Part shown: positions 21,062-30,700 of the stretch, piece after piece
How the letters are laid out: each line of letters starts with the position of its first letter
How positions within the stretch are numbered: the first letter of the stretch is position 1
Assembly (NCBI RefSeq): GCF_000716715.1
Contig: NZ_JNYJ01000068.1
Location: forward strand, 1 to 33,358
Source: Dactylosporangium aurantiacum
GTDB taxonomy: Bacteria; Actinomycetota; Actinomycetes; Mycobacteriales; Micromonosporaceae
Length of the DNA: 33,358 nt
Direction of reading: 5' to 3'
Made by a program: the position numbers and the translations under genes
The notes under the pieces: generated by a model
Told to the model about the DNA's origin: nothing
Databases searched by the model: none
What the model saw: only the letters and a program-made list of their open reading frames with translations

Positions 21062-22578
21062 TAACCGATCTGGTCGCGGACCGCGGTGATGAAGACGAAC
21101 GAGCCGGGGGTCCACTGGCTGACCAGGGTCATCCCCGCCGCGGTCAGCCACGCGCGCAGATCCTCGGGCGCGGACAGGGCGACCGGGATGACACCGAACG
21201 GCGCGGTCTGGAACACCCGGTAGAGCGGGTCGGTGGAGGGCCGGAAGGTCATGAGCGTGAACGTGCCGCCGGGTCGCAGGCAGCGGCCGACCTCGGCGAT
21301 CGCCGCGGCCTGGTCGGGCAGGGACTGCAGGGCGTTCCAGATGTTGACCGCGCCGAGCGACGCGTCCCGGAACGGCAGGTTCAGGGCACTGCCGCGCACG
21401 GTCGCGACGTCGGGCAGCCCGGCGTGGACCTGGCGCAGCATCGCCGCGGACAGGTCCAGGGCGATGACCCGATCGGCGCCGTGCGTCTCGGCCAGCACGG
21501 CGGTCCACCGGCCGGTGCCGGCGGCGAGGTCGAGGATCGGCCCGTCGACCGGCCGCACGGCGCCGCGCAGGTACTCGTCCTCGTCCTGCACGCTGACCGC
21601 GCCGCCCCAGTTGGTGCCCTTCCACCGCAGGAACGCCGAGCGGATCTCGCTGTAGCACAGCGGCACGTTCTTCGTCATCGGCTCGTGCGGGTCGCCGACG
21701 CCCAGGGACAGGTCCACGGTGCCGCCGTCGGCGGGGAACACGGTGCCGCAGGCGGTGCAGGCGACCGCGCCGGAGTCCAGCACGAGCCCGCCTTCGCAGC
21801 TCGGGCAGCGCATCGCGGCCAGGTGCGCGGCGTAGGCCGGGCCGGTACCGGCGGTCGCGGCGGGCAGCCGCAGGTCGGGGTCGGTGCCGGTGGGCTCCTC
21901 GCCGCCGTGTTCGGCGGCCCACAGGGCCTTCGCGCCGCTGTAGGCGAGCAGGGAGCGCGTGTCCAGCTCGTACGCCGTGCGCATCATGCCCGCGGGGGCC
22001 TGCACCATCCAGGCCCGGTCGAACTCGCGTTCGGCGGGCGGCAGGGCGCGCCAGTGCGTCGGGTCGGGCCAGATCCGGGTCAGCTCGGGGTCCTGCGGGT
22101 CGAGCGGGTCGAGGCAGCGCCGCAGCCGCGCGCGGTCCCCGGCGGGCAGCGGCAGCCCGGCGGTCGCGGCGAGGACGGCGTCGCGCTCCTGCGGGAAGTG
22201 CGCCACCAGGAACGTGAGGGCGAGCAGCTCGGCGCGGGAGTCGCGGCCGCGCTCGGCGAGGACCTCGAGGTAGTCGGTGAACCCGCGGTGCACGGCCGCG
22301 CGGACGCGTTCGCCGGGCGCCTCGGCGAGCAGGCCGAGCAGCAGCGCCACGGCGGCGCCGCGCGGGCCGGTCGTGGTGCGCAGCGCGGCGATCAGCGCCG
22401 GCACGGCGGGCTCGGCGGCGTCGGGGTCGTGCGCGGCGTCGGGGTCCGCGGCGGTCCCGGTGATGCCGAGGTCGGCGGCGAGGCCGCGCAGCCGCTCGGG
22501 GACGCGTCCGGCGGGCGCGGCGAGCAGCCCGTCGAGGGCGGCGAGCCGGGGCAGCGGTTCGGTGGGATACGTGGTCAT
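21061..22578 (-). CDS. Class I SAM methyltransferase with N-terminal helical region and zinc ribbon
   Basis: The protein has 505 residues in three parts. Residues 1-230 are Ala/Leu-rich and probably helical, possibly HEAT-like; I do not recognise the family. Residues 257-283 form a Trm112-like zinc ribbon with Cys258, Cys261, Cys274 and Cys277. Residues 295-505 are a methyltransferase with motif I LDLAAGTGRW (349-358), Asp375 ending strand 2, LNLPFRDASL (399-408) and the LRPGG turn. It probably methylates a hydroxyl or carbon of the polyketide, but the substrate cannot be read from sequence. The start is set by a strong GGAGGAGGAG (22583-22592) just before ATG 22578. It lies 80 bp after the terpene-synthase-like gene on the same strand. 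Confidence 0.85.
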   Translation of the reverse strand: MTTYPTEPLPRLAALDGLLAAPAGRVPERLRGLAADLGITGTAADPDAAHDPDAAEPAVPALIAALRTTTGPRGAAVALLLGLLAEAPGERVRAAVHRGFTDYLEVLAERGRDSRAELLALTFLVAHFPQERDAVLAATAGLPLPAGDRARLRRCLDPLDPQDPELTRIWPDPTHWRALPPAEREFDRAWMVQAPAGMMRTAYELDTRSLLAYSGAKALWAAEHGGEEPTGTDPDLRLPAATAGTGPAYAAHLAAMRCPSCEGGLVLDSGAVACTACGTVFPADGGTVDLSLGVGDPHEPMTKNVPLCYSEIRSAFLRWKGTNWGGAVSVQDEDEYLRGAVRPVDGPILDLAAGTGRWTAVLAETHGADRVIALDLSAAMLRQVHAGLPDVATVRGSALNLPFRDASLGAVNIWNALQSLPDQAAAIAEVGRCLRPGGTFTLMTFRPSTDPLYRVFQTAPFGVIPVALSAPEDLRAWLTAAGMTLVSQWTPGSFVFITAVRDQIG

Positions 22579-22582
22579 GGTG

Positions 22583-22592
22583 CTCCTCCTCC
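22583..22592 (-). promoter_or_regulatory. Very strong Shine-Dalgarno for the methyltransferase
   Basis: GGAGGAGGAG on the minus strand lies 4 nt before the ATG and fixes the start, rejecting a frame that runs 53 codons further upstream. The rest of the 80-bp gap holds only a 12-bp palindrome (22630-22641) of doubtful meaning. Confidence 0.85.
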
Positions 22593-22658
22593 GGAAGGCG
22601 ACAGTGGGTGGTGCCCGGCCGGAGGAGCGGCCCGCGCGGGCTCGCCGGTCCCCGGCCG

Positions 22659-23687
22659 TCAGGAGTGGTCGTCGGTGCCGTGCAGGCGGGTCACCGGCTC
22701 GTCGACGCTGTACCAGCCGGAGCGCGTGCCGTCCCACACCGCGCCGTCACCGAAGTGCCGGGGTGTGATGTAGGCGAACTCCTGGCTGCCGGCGACGAGG
22801 TGGTCCATGCCGACGAGGTACACCCGGGTGTCCGGGTGGTTGCCGAGCGGGCTGGCGAGGATCCGGCTGCGGGCCGCGATGTAGGCGCGCTCGTGGTGTT
22901 CGACGAGCGCGCAGAGCCGGTCGACGGCGTCCTGCAGGGGCAGGCCGTCGCGCTCGTTGAGCAGCCGCACCGCGTTCATCGGGGTGGTCTTGCGCTGAGC
23001 GGTGCGGTAGGACAGCAGGTCCGACACGATGATCATTTGCCGGCAGGCGTGCGCGTGCAGCTGCTGGAACTCGTGGGCGCCGATGAAGGGGGTCATGTCG
23101 ACCTCGGCGGCGAACTCGGTCAGCAGCCCGAGGACGCGGTAGCGCATCCGCGCCGCCCGGCGGTCGAGGCAGGTGTCCAGGTCGGGCACGTCGGTCGAGG
23201 GCAGCGCCGGCACCGGGGAGACGACTTCGGCGTGCAGGGCGGCCAGCCCCTGGTCGAGCCGCTGACGCTGGGCCTGGGACAGCCCGACGACGATCCGGCC
23301 GAACAGGTCCCGCGCCGCGTCGAGGTACGCCGATCCCGGCTGGCCCGCGCCGGCACCGTCCTTGACGCCGGCCACCACGCCGCCGAGCAGGGACCCGGCC
23401 CCGATGGCCTCGATGGCGTTGACGAGCTGGTACCAGTCCGAGACGCACAGCACCTTCGCCGGCTCGCCCTCGGGCACGGTCAAGGGACCGTACAGTCCGT
23501 TGCGCTGGCGCAGGAAGCGCAGGAGCTCCTCCTCGCCGGCGAAGCAGTCGCCGAGGAAGCGCCGCACCCAGTTGTTGGACGCGGTCTCCAGCTGCACGGC
23601 GTTGGCGTGGTAGGCGACCGGGATCAGGCGGGGCAGCTCCGGCAGGTACAGGTGACGGCCGGTGGGCGGCGGGCTGGAGTCGGGCAT
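22659..23687 (-). CDS. Terpene-synthase-fold protein with degenerate metal-binding motifs
   Basis: A 342-residue protein resembling bacterial class I terpene cyclases: the N-terminal HANAVQLETASNNWVRRF segment, SDWYQLVNAIEAIG (83-96), the C-terminal helix with SDLLSYRTAQRK (222-233) and the tail YITPRHF. The catalytic elements are changed. Where a DDxxD motif is expected after the conserved DW, this protein has EAIGA (93-97). In the NSE/DTE region Asn and Glu appear replaced (Ser222, Ser226, Ala230), and the terminal Arg-Tyr pair is Arg310-His311. Ordinary Mg2+-dependent diphosphate ionisation is therefore doubtful. No prenyltransferase is encoded nearby. Sitting between the SARP and the methyltransferase, it may act on the polyketide, for example in cyclisation, but that is inference. 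ATG 23687 follows GGAAG by 6 nt. Confidence 0.75.
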   Translation of the reverse strand: MPDSSPPPTGRHLYLPELPRLIPVAYHANAVQLETASNNWVRRFLGDCFAGEEELLRFLRQRNGLYGPLTVPEGEPAKVLCVSDWYQLVNAIEAIGAGSLLGGVVAGVKDGAGAGQPGSAYLDAARDLFGRIVVGLSQAQRQRLDQGLAALHAEVVSPVPALPSTDVPDLDTCLDRRAARMRYRVLGLLTEFAAEVDMTPFIGAHEFQQLHAHACRQMIIVSDLLSYRTAQRKTTPMNAVRLLNERDGLPLQDAVDRLCALVEHHERAYIAARSRILASPLGNHPDTRVYLVGMDHLVAGSQEFAYITPRHFGDGAVWDGTRSGWYSVDEPVTRLHGTDDHS

Positions 23688-23722
23688 GGCGGCTTCCGTA
23701 TCTTGTGTCGGCGCCGGCGTGT

Positions 23723-23744
23723 CGCTCCGCGGCGGGGCGGAGCG
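23723..23744 (-). other. Hairpin upstream of the terpene-synthase-like gene
   Basis: An 8-bp perfect stem (cgctccgc with gcggagcg) has a 6-nt loop, 35 bp before the start codon. It could be part of a double terminator after the SARP gene or a leader structure. Confidence 0.45.
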
Positions 23745-23781
23745 CAACGGCCGGCCGGGACTGCGGCGGGCGGTGGTCATC

Positions 23782-23800
23782 GGCGGACCCCGGGTCCGCC
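23782..23800 (-). terminator. Hairpin after the SARP gene
   Basis: Two perfect 9-bp arms (ggcggaccc and gggtccgcc) around one central base lie 2 nt past the TAA. The centre must open to form a loop. It suggests at least partial termination between the regulator and the next gene. Confidence 0.5.
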
Positions 23801-23802
23801 TG

Positions 23803-24615
23803 TTACGCCGCGACTTCGAGCACCACGCGGTCCAGCACGCGGTCCAGGACGCGGTCGGCGGCGAGGATGCCCCGCTGGAGGTCCTGCAGCGCCCAGCACG
23901 GCTCCAGGCCCAGTTCGTCGCGCAGCACCCGGCGCGCCACCTGGAACACCTGCAGCGCGTCGCCGGCCCGTTCGGAGCGGTACAACGCCAGCATCAGCTG
24001 CCGGTAGAAGGCCTCCCGCAGCGGGTGGGCGGCGGTGAGCCCCTGCAGCGGCGCGATCAGCTCGCGGTGCCGGCCGAGCTGGAGCATCGACTCGACCAGC
24101 AGCTCCTGGCACTCCAGGCGGGTCTCCACCAGGGAGGTGAGGTAGCCGTCGAGGATCGGGCCCGGGCTGAGGTTGTCCAGGATCGGGCCCCGCCACAGGT
24201 CGAGGGCGGCCCGTAAGGTGGCGCGCGCGGCCTCGGGCCGGTGCTCGCGCAGCTGCTGGCGGCCCTCCTCGGCGAGGCGGGTGAACTGCTGGGCGTCGAT
24301 CTCGCTGTCGCTGACGTCCAGCACGTACCCGGACGCGCGGGTCACCACCGGGCCGCCGGACGGGCCGGCGGGCGTGCCGTCGGTGTCGCCGTCGGCGAGC
24401 GCCTTGCGCAGCTGCGACACGTACACGTGCAGGCCGGCCGACGCCCGCCGGGGCGGATGCTCACCCCAGATCTCCGTGATGAGCTGCTCCCTGGTGACCA
24501 GCTGGTCGGCCCGGGCCAGCAGGGTGCTCAGCAGCGTCTGCACCTTGCGGCTGCCGACGCTGGTGCGGCGTCCCCGGTCGATGATGCACAGTGGCCCGAG
24601 AATCTCGTACCTCAT
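23803..24615 (-). CDS. SARP-family pathway activator
   Basis: A 270-residue Streptomyces antibiotic regulatory protein. Residues 1-100 form the OmpR-like winged helix (MRYEILGPL start, VGSRKVQTLLSTLLARADQLVT, HVYVSQLRKAL). Residues 105-255 are the bacterial transcriptional activator domain (LYRSERAGDALQVFQVARR, LGLEP). It has the size of small SARPs, with no ATPase domain. Such proteins bind direct repeats near the -35 region and activate biosynthetic genes, so it is the likely activator of this cluster. The start at 24615 follows GGAGG by 7 nt. Leu134 is a TTA codon. The C-terminus carries a 12-bp triplication. It lies 104 bp after the minus-strand PKS on the same strand. Confidence 0.93.
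   Translation of the reverse strand: MRYEILGPLCIIDRGRRTSVGSRKVQTLLSTLLARADQLVTREQLITEIWGEHPPRRASAGLHVYVSQLRKALADGDTDGTPAGPSGGPVVTRASGYVLDVSDSEIDAQQFTRLAEEGRQQLREHRPEAARATLRAALDLWRGPILDNLSPGPILDGYLTSLVETRLECQELLVESMLQLGRHRELIAPLQGLTAAHPLREAFYRQLMLALYRSERAGDALQVFQVARRVLRDELGLEPCWALQDLQRGILAADRVLDRVLDRVVLEVAA
23824..23859 (-). repeat. Three 12-bp units at the 3' end of the SARP gene
   Basis: Two exact copies of cacgcggtccag and one diverged copy (gacgcggtcggc) encode LDRV-LDRV plus a related third unit near the C-terminus. Copy-number change would keep the frame. Confidence 0.85.
24214..24216 (-). promoter_or_regulatory. TTA codon in the SARP gene
   Basis: Leu134 (in RATLRAA) is encoded by TTA. 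bldA control of cluster activators through a TTA codon is well known (actII-ORF4 is the classic case), so this codon probably gates the whole cluster. Confidence 0.8.
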
Positions 24616-24675
24616 GCGATTGCCTCCGTCATGCGGTCCGGGAGACGCGTTTTCGCTCCCGAACACAACGTAGGA
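24616..24675 (-). promoter_or_regulatory. SARP upstream region: Shine-Dalgarno and inverted repeat
   Basis: GGAGG (24623-24627) lies 7 nt before the start codon. Further up, an imperfect inverted repeat (24640-24660: gggagacg, then cgctccc) flanks a short T-rich centre and could be an operator or leader hairpin. No confident -35/-10 pair is visible, though a SARP promoter is expected somewhere in this 104-bp gap. Confidence 0.4.
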
Positions 24676-24710
24676 AGGGGCGGGCGGCGCTGGTACCCCT
24701 ACCCGCCCCT
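24676..24710 (-). terminator. Hairpin after the minus-strand PKS
   Basis: A perfect 9-bp stem (aggggcggg with cccgcccct) and a 17-nt loop begin about 10 nt past the stop codon. It is a plausible terminator separating the PKS from the SARP gene. Confidence 0.55.
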
Positions 24711-24719
24711 GCTCACCGG

Positions 24720-27700
24720 TCAGCCGAGGGCGAGCCGGACCAGCTCGTCGACATCCATCAGCTCGATCCCGGACCCCTGCGGACCCTCCGCCGCGGCCGC
24801 CGCCGGCACCGGCATAGGGGCCGCCGTAGGGGCCGCTGTGGTGGCCGCTGCGGCCCGTTCCCCGGTGGGTACTTGTGCCAGGAGCGCGCTGAGCCGTTCG
24901 GCCAGCAGCGCGGCCGTGGGGTGGTCGAACACGAGCGTGGGCGGCAGCTGCAGGCCGGTCACCTGGACCAGCCGGTTGCGCAGCTCCAGGGCCATCAGGG
25001 AGTCGAAGCCGAGCTCCCGGAATGGCCGCTGCACGTCCACCGTGTGCGCCGGGTGGTCGGTGACCGTGGCCACGTGGGTGGTGACCAGGTCGACCAGGGC
25101 CCGGTGCCGGTTCGCGGCGGGCAGCGCGGCGACCCGGTCGGCGAAGTGCTCCTCCGCCGCCGGCACCGGCGCGACCGTCGCTGCCGGGGCGGTGCGGGCG
25201 AGCCGGCGCAGCAGCGCGGGGACGGTGCCGGCGTCGCGGATCGCCGCCGGGTCGAGCGCGGCGGGCAGCAGCGCGGCCGCGCCGGTGGCGAGCGCGACGT
25301 CGAACAGCTCGAGGGCCTCGGCGTCGCCCAGCCCTCGCATGCCGGAGCGGGCGATGCGGTGCAGGTCGGCGGCGCCGAGGTGGGCGGTGACGCCGCTGGG
25401 CCGCTCCCACAGCCCCCACGCCAGCGACGTCGCGGGCAGCCCGAGCCCCTGCCGGTGCCAGGCGAGGGCGTCGAGGTACGCGTTGGCCGCGGCGTAGTTG
25501 GCCTGGCCGGGCCCGCCGAGCACGCCGGCCGCCGCGGAGAGCAGCACGAAGCTGCGGACGGGCAGGTCGCGGGTCAGCTCGTGCAGGTGTCGCGCCCCGT
25601 CGACCTTGGGCCGCAGCACCCGGGCCAGCTGCTCGCCGGTGAGCTGGGTGACGACGGCGTCGTCGAGCAGGCCGGCGGCGTGCACGACCGCCGTCAGGTC
25701 CGGGCCGATCCCGGCGAGCAGGGCGGCGACCTGGTCGCGGTCGCCGATGTCGCAGGCGTGCACGCGGACGGACGCGCCGAGCCCGGTGAGCTCCTCGACG
25801 AGGCCGGCCGGTGCGGTGCCGCCGCGGCTGACCAGGGCGAGGTGCCGGGCGCCGTGCGCGGTGACCAGGTGGCGGGCGAGGAGCCCGCCGAGGGTGCCGG
25901 TGCCGCCGGTGACCAGGACCGTCCCGGCCGGGTCGAGCAGCTGCCCGGCGGCCGTGCCGGTGTTTGCGCCGGCGCTGGCCGGCACCCGGGTCACGGCCGG
26001 GCGCAGCGGCTGCCCGGCGCGGATCGCCACCTGCGGCTCGCCCTGCGCGGCCGCCGCGGCGAGCACCGACGGCAGCGCGGCGAGGGTCGCCGGGTCGGTG
26101 TCGACGTCGCACAGCACGAACCGGTCCGGGTGCTCGGTCTGCGCGGAGCGCAGCAGCCCCCAGGGGGCGGCCGCGGCCGGGTCGGCGACGGTGTCGCCGG
26201 GGCCGGTCACCATCGCGCCGCGGGTCAGCAGCACCAGCCGGCCACGGTCACCGCCGGGTGTGGCGAGCCAGCCCTGCACGGTGGTGAGCAGCTCGGTCAG
26301 GTCCCGGCCGTCCCACCACGGCAGCAGCACCGTGCCGGCGCCGGCGGCCGCGGTCAGGTCGGGGTGCGCGGCGGCGGGCGGCAGGCCGGCCGCGGCGGCC
26401 ACCGCGGCCGCCGACGGCCCGGCGACGGCGAACCCGGCCGGGTCCGGTGCGGCGCCGACCGCCAGCGGCGACCAGTCGAGGTGGAACAGCGACTCGTGCA
26501 GCGGCGCGGTCAGCGACGCCTTGAGCTGCTGCATCGACACCGGCAGCATCGCGACCGCCTCGACGTCGGCGACCAGCCGGCCGGCCTCGTCGGCGACGGC
26601 GATCGTGGTGCCTTCCGCCGACGGGGTGAGCCGCACCCGCAGCGACCGGGTGCCGCGGCCGTGCAGCCGCACGCCCCGCCAGCCGAACGGGATGCGGGGC
26701 CGTTCGGTGTCGCCGCCGCGGTCGGCGAGCAGCCCGGTGAGGTCCTCGCTGATGCGGTCCAGGCCGAGCGCGTGCATGGTCGCGTCGAAGAACGCCGGGT
26801 GCAGGTCGTAGCCGCCGAAGTCGCACCGGTCCGGGTAGCGCACCTCGGCGAACAGCTCCTCGCCGCGCCGCCACGCCCGGCGCAGCGACCGGAACGACGC
26901 GCCCCAGTGGTAGAAGCCGAGCTCGTCGTGGCGGTCGTAGAACCGGTCCGCGTCCAGTGGTTCGGCGCCGGCCGGCGGCCACGCGGCCAGGTCGTCGGGG
27001 CCGGCCCCGGCGACCGGCTCGCCCGCGGCGAGGGCGCCGCGGCCGAGCGCGACCCAGTCCTTGCGGGCCGCGCCGTCGCGGGCCCGGCAGCGCAGCGTCA
27101 CCGTGCGGCGCCCGTCGCCGTCCGGCGCGCCGAGGCGCAGCTGGAGGTCGACGACCCGGCCTGGGGTGAGCAGCAGCGGCGACTCGTGGGTGAACTCGGC
27201 GACGACCGGGCAACCGACCTCGCGGCCGGCCCACGCGGTCAGCTCCACCCAGGTGGTGCCCGGCACCACGATCTCGTCGAAGACGACGTGGTCGTACACC
27301 CACGGCTGGCCGCGCAGCGACATGCGGCCCGTGTACAGCAGGGCGCCGTCGTCGAGCTCCACGAGCGCGTCGATGAGCGGGTGCCCGGGTGCGTCGGCGT
27401 CGCGCTGGTCCGGCCGCGGCGCGTCGAGCCAGAACCGCTGGTTCTGGAACGGGTACAGGGGCAGCTCCACGTGCGTGTCGCCGGACCCGGCGTGCAGGTC
27501 GGTCCAGTCGACGGCGGCCCCGTGCACGTGCAGCGCCGCGAGCGCGGCCAGGTAGCCGGCCGGCTCCGGGTGCCGCGGCCGGCGGACCGCCACCATCGGC
27601 ATCGCGTCGGCTCCGGGCAGGCACCCGCGGGCCAGCCCGGTGAGCGCGGTGTCGGGGCCGGCCTCGATCAGGGCGGTGACGCCGAGGCCGGGCAGGCCGC

Positions 27701-30700
27701 GCACGCCGTCGTGGAACCGCACGGTGCCGCGGGCGTGCCGGACCCAGTACTCCGGGTCGGTCAGCTCGCCCGGGCGGGCCGCGGCGCCGGTCACGTTCGA
27801 CACGATCGGGATCGCCGGCTCGTGCCAGGTCAGCTCCGCGGCCACGGCCCGGAACCGGTCCAGCATCGGCTCCAGCAGCGGGGAGTGGAACGCGTGGCTG
27901 GTGCGCAGCGGCCGGGTGCGGTGGCCGAGGGCGGCGAGCCGGGCGCCGATCGCGGCGACCGCGTCGTCGTCGCCGGACACCACCGTGGACTCCGGCCCGT
28001 TGACCGCGGCGATGTCGGCGCGGCCCGGGAACGCGGCCACGATCGGGGCGACGACGTCGACGCCGGCGCGGACCGACAGCATCCCGCCGCCGTCCGGCAG
28101 CGCCCCCATGAGCCGCCCGCGGGCGGCGACGAGCCGCGCCGCGTCGGCCCGTGACAGCACCCCGGCGGCGCAGGCGGCGGACAGCTCGCCGATGGAGTGG
28201 CCGAGCAGCTGGGCTGGGCGGACCCCGTGCGAGTACAGCAGGGCGAACGTGGCCACCTCGAACGCGAACAGCGCGGGCTGGGTGTATTCGGTGCGGTCCA
28301 GCAGCGCCGCCTCCGGGGTGCCCTCGGCCGCCCACATCACCTCGCGCAGCGGCCGCGGCAGGTGCGGGTCGAGCAGGTCGCACAGCTCGTCGAGCGCGGC
28401 GGCGAAGACCGGGAACGCGGCGTGCAGCTCGCGCCCCATCCCGGCGCGCTGGGCGCCCTGGCCGGAGAACAGCACCGCCACCTTCGCCGCGCCGGTCGCC
28501 CGGCCGGTGGTGACGCCGCGGCCGGTGTCGCCGGCGGCCAGGCGGTCCAGCGCCGCGGGCAGGTCGGCGGGGTCGGCGTGCACGACGGCGCGGTGCTCCA
28601 GCAGCGCCCGGCCGGTGTGCAGGGCGTGCCCGACCGCGGCGGCCGGCGTCCGCGGCTCGGCGCGCAGGAACGCGGCGAGCCGGGCGGCCTGGGCGCGCAG
28701 CGCCGGCTCGGAGCGGGCCGACAGCGGCAGGGGCAGCGGGTGGGCGGTGTCCTCGCGGACGTCCTCTCCGGTGGCTGCCCGGCCGGCCGGTGGCGGCGCC
28801 TCGCCGAGGACGACGTGCGCGTTGGTGCCGCTGACGCCGAACGCCGACACGGCCGCGTAGCGGCCCTGGCCGCGCCGCGGCCACGGCGTGTGCCCGGTCA
28901 GCAGCGCCACGGTGCCGGCGGACCAGTCGACCCGCGGGGTGGGCTCGTCGACGTGCAGTGTGCGGGGCAGCTCACCGTGGCGCATCGCCTGGACCATCTT
29001 GATGATCCCGGCGACGCCCGCGGCGGCCTGGGTGTGCCCGATGTTCGACTTGATCGAGCCGAGCCACAGCGGACGGTCGGCGGGCCGCCGGCCGTAGGTG
29101 GCGATGATCGCCTGCGCCTCGATCGGGTCGCCGAGCCGGGTGCCGGTGCCGTGCGCCTCGACCGCGTCGACGTCCCGCGCGTCCAGCCCGGCCGCGGCGA
29201 GTGCCTGGTGGATGACCCGCTGCTGGGCGGGGCCGTTGGGGGCGGTGAGGCCGTTGCTGGCGCCGTCCTGGTTGACCGCCGAGCCGTGGATGAGCCCGAG
29301 GACCCGGTGCCCCTTGGCCCGGGCGGTGCTGAGCCGCTCCAGCAGCAGCAGGCCCGCGCCCTCGCTCCAGCCGGTGCCGTCGGCGGCGGCCGCGAACGGT
29401 TTGCACCGCCCGTCGGGTGCCAGCCCGCGCTGCCGGCTGAACTCGGTGAACACCCCCGGGTCGGCCATCACCGTGGCGCCGCCGGCCATGCCGAGCTCGC
29501 ACTCGCCGGAGCGCAGCGCCTGCACGGCCAGGTGGACCGCGACGAGCGACGACGAGCAGGCGGTGTCGACGGTGACGGCCGGGCCCTGCAGCCCGAGCGT
29601 GTAGGCGATGCGTCCGGAGGCGACGCTGCCGGTGGTGCCGGTGAGCAGGTAGCCCTCGCTGCCGGCGGCGCCGTGGCCCATGCCGCCGCCGTACGGCTGG
29701 GACCAGGCGCCGACGAACACGCCGGTGTCGCTGCCGCGCAGGGTGCCGGGGTCGACCCCGGCGTGCTCGCACACCTCCCACGCCAGCTGCAGCAGCAGCC
29801 GCTGCTGCGGGTCGGTGGCCAGGGCCTCCCGCGGGGTGATGTCGAAGAACGCGGGGTCGAAGTCGGCCGCGTCGTACAGGAATCCGCCGCGGTCGGTGGT
29901 GCAGGTGCCCGGGTGGTCCGGGTCGGGGTGGTAGAGCCGCTCGACGTCCCAGCCGCGGTCGGTCGGGAACGGGCCGGTGGCGTCGATCTCACCGGCGACG
30001 GTGCGCCAGAGGTCCTCCGGGTCGTGGATGCCGCCGGGGTACCGGCAGGCCATGCCGACGATCGCGATCGGCTCGGCGGCCGCCGGGACCGGCGTCGCGG
30101 CGGGCGCCTCGGGTCGCGGCTCCGGACGGATCTCGGGTCGGGTCCCGGGCCGGTTCTCGGGTCGGGTCCCGGGCCGGTTCTCGGGTCGGGTCCCGGGCCG
30201 GTTCTCGGGCCGGTTCTCGGGTCCGTTCTCGGGCTGGGGGACCGGCGTGACAAGGGCGGCGAGGTGCGCCGCGGCGGCGGCCGGGGTCGGGTGGTCGAAC
30301 GCGAGGGTGGCCGGCAGCCGCAGCCCCGTCTCGGCGCTCAGCACGGCACTGAGCTCGACGGCGAGGACGGAGTCGAACCCGAGGTCGCGGAAGGGCCGGT
30401 CGGCGTCGATGCGGTCGGCGGCCCGGCCGGTGACGTCCGCGGTGCGCCGCATGACGAGGTCCAGTGCGGCGTCCGACCGTCCGGCCTCGGGAAGCCCGAG
30501 CAGCTCCCGCTGCCACGCCGGGGTCGGCGTGTCCGGTGCCGGCGGCGGGTCGGTGCGGTGCGCGGCGCCGGTCAGCTCCGCCATCAGCGGGCGAGGGCTA
30601 CCGGCCTGGTACAGGCCCAGGAACCGCGGCCAGTCGACGTCGGACACGACCAGGTGCGTCTCGTCGGCGGCGAGGGCGCGCTCCAGCTCGTCCAGGGCGG

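Noticed and set aside
22630..22641. 12-bp perfect palindrome gcccgcgcgggc as an operator
   Set aside because: Such G/C palindromes arise readily in this composition, and nothing else supports a binding site.
30131..30238. Regular repeats as a CRISPR array
   Set aside because: The units are 12 bp and contiguous, without spacers, and they are in-frame coding sequence.
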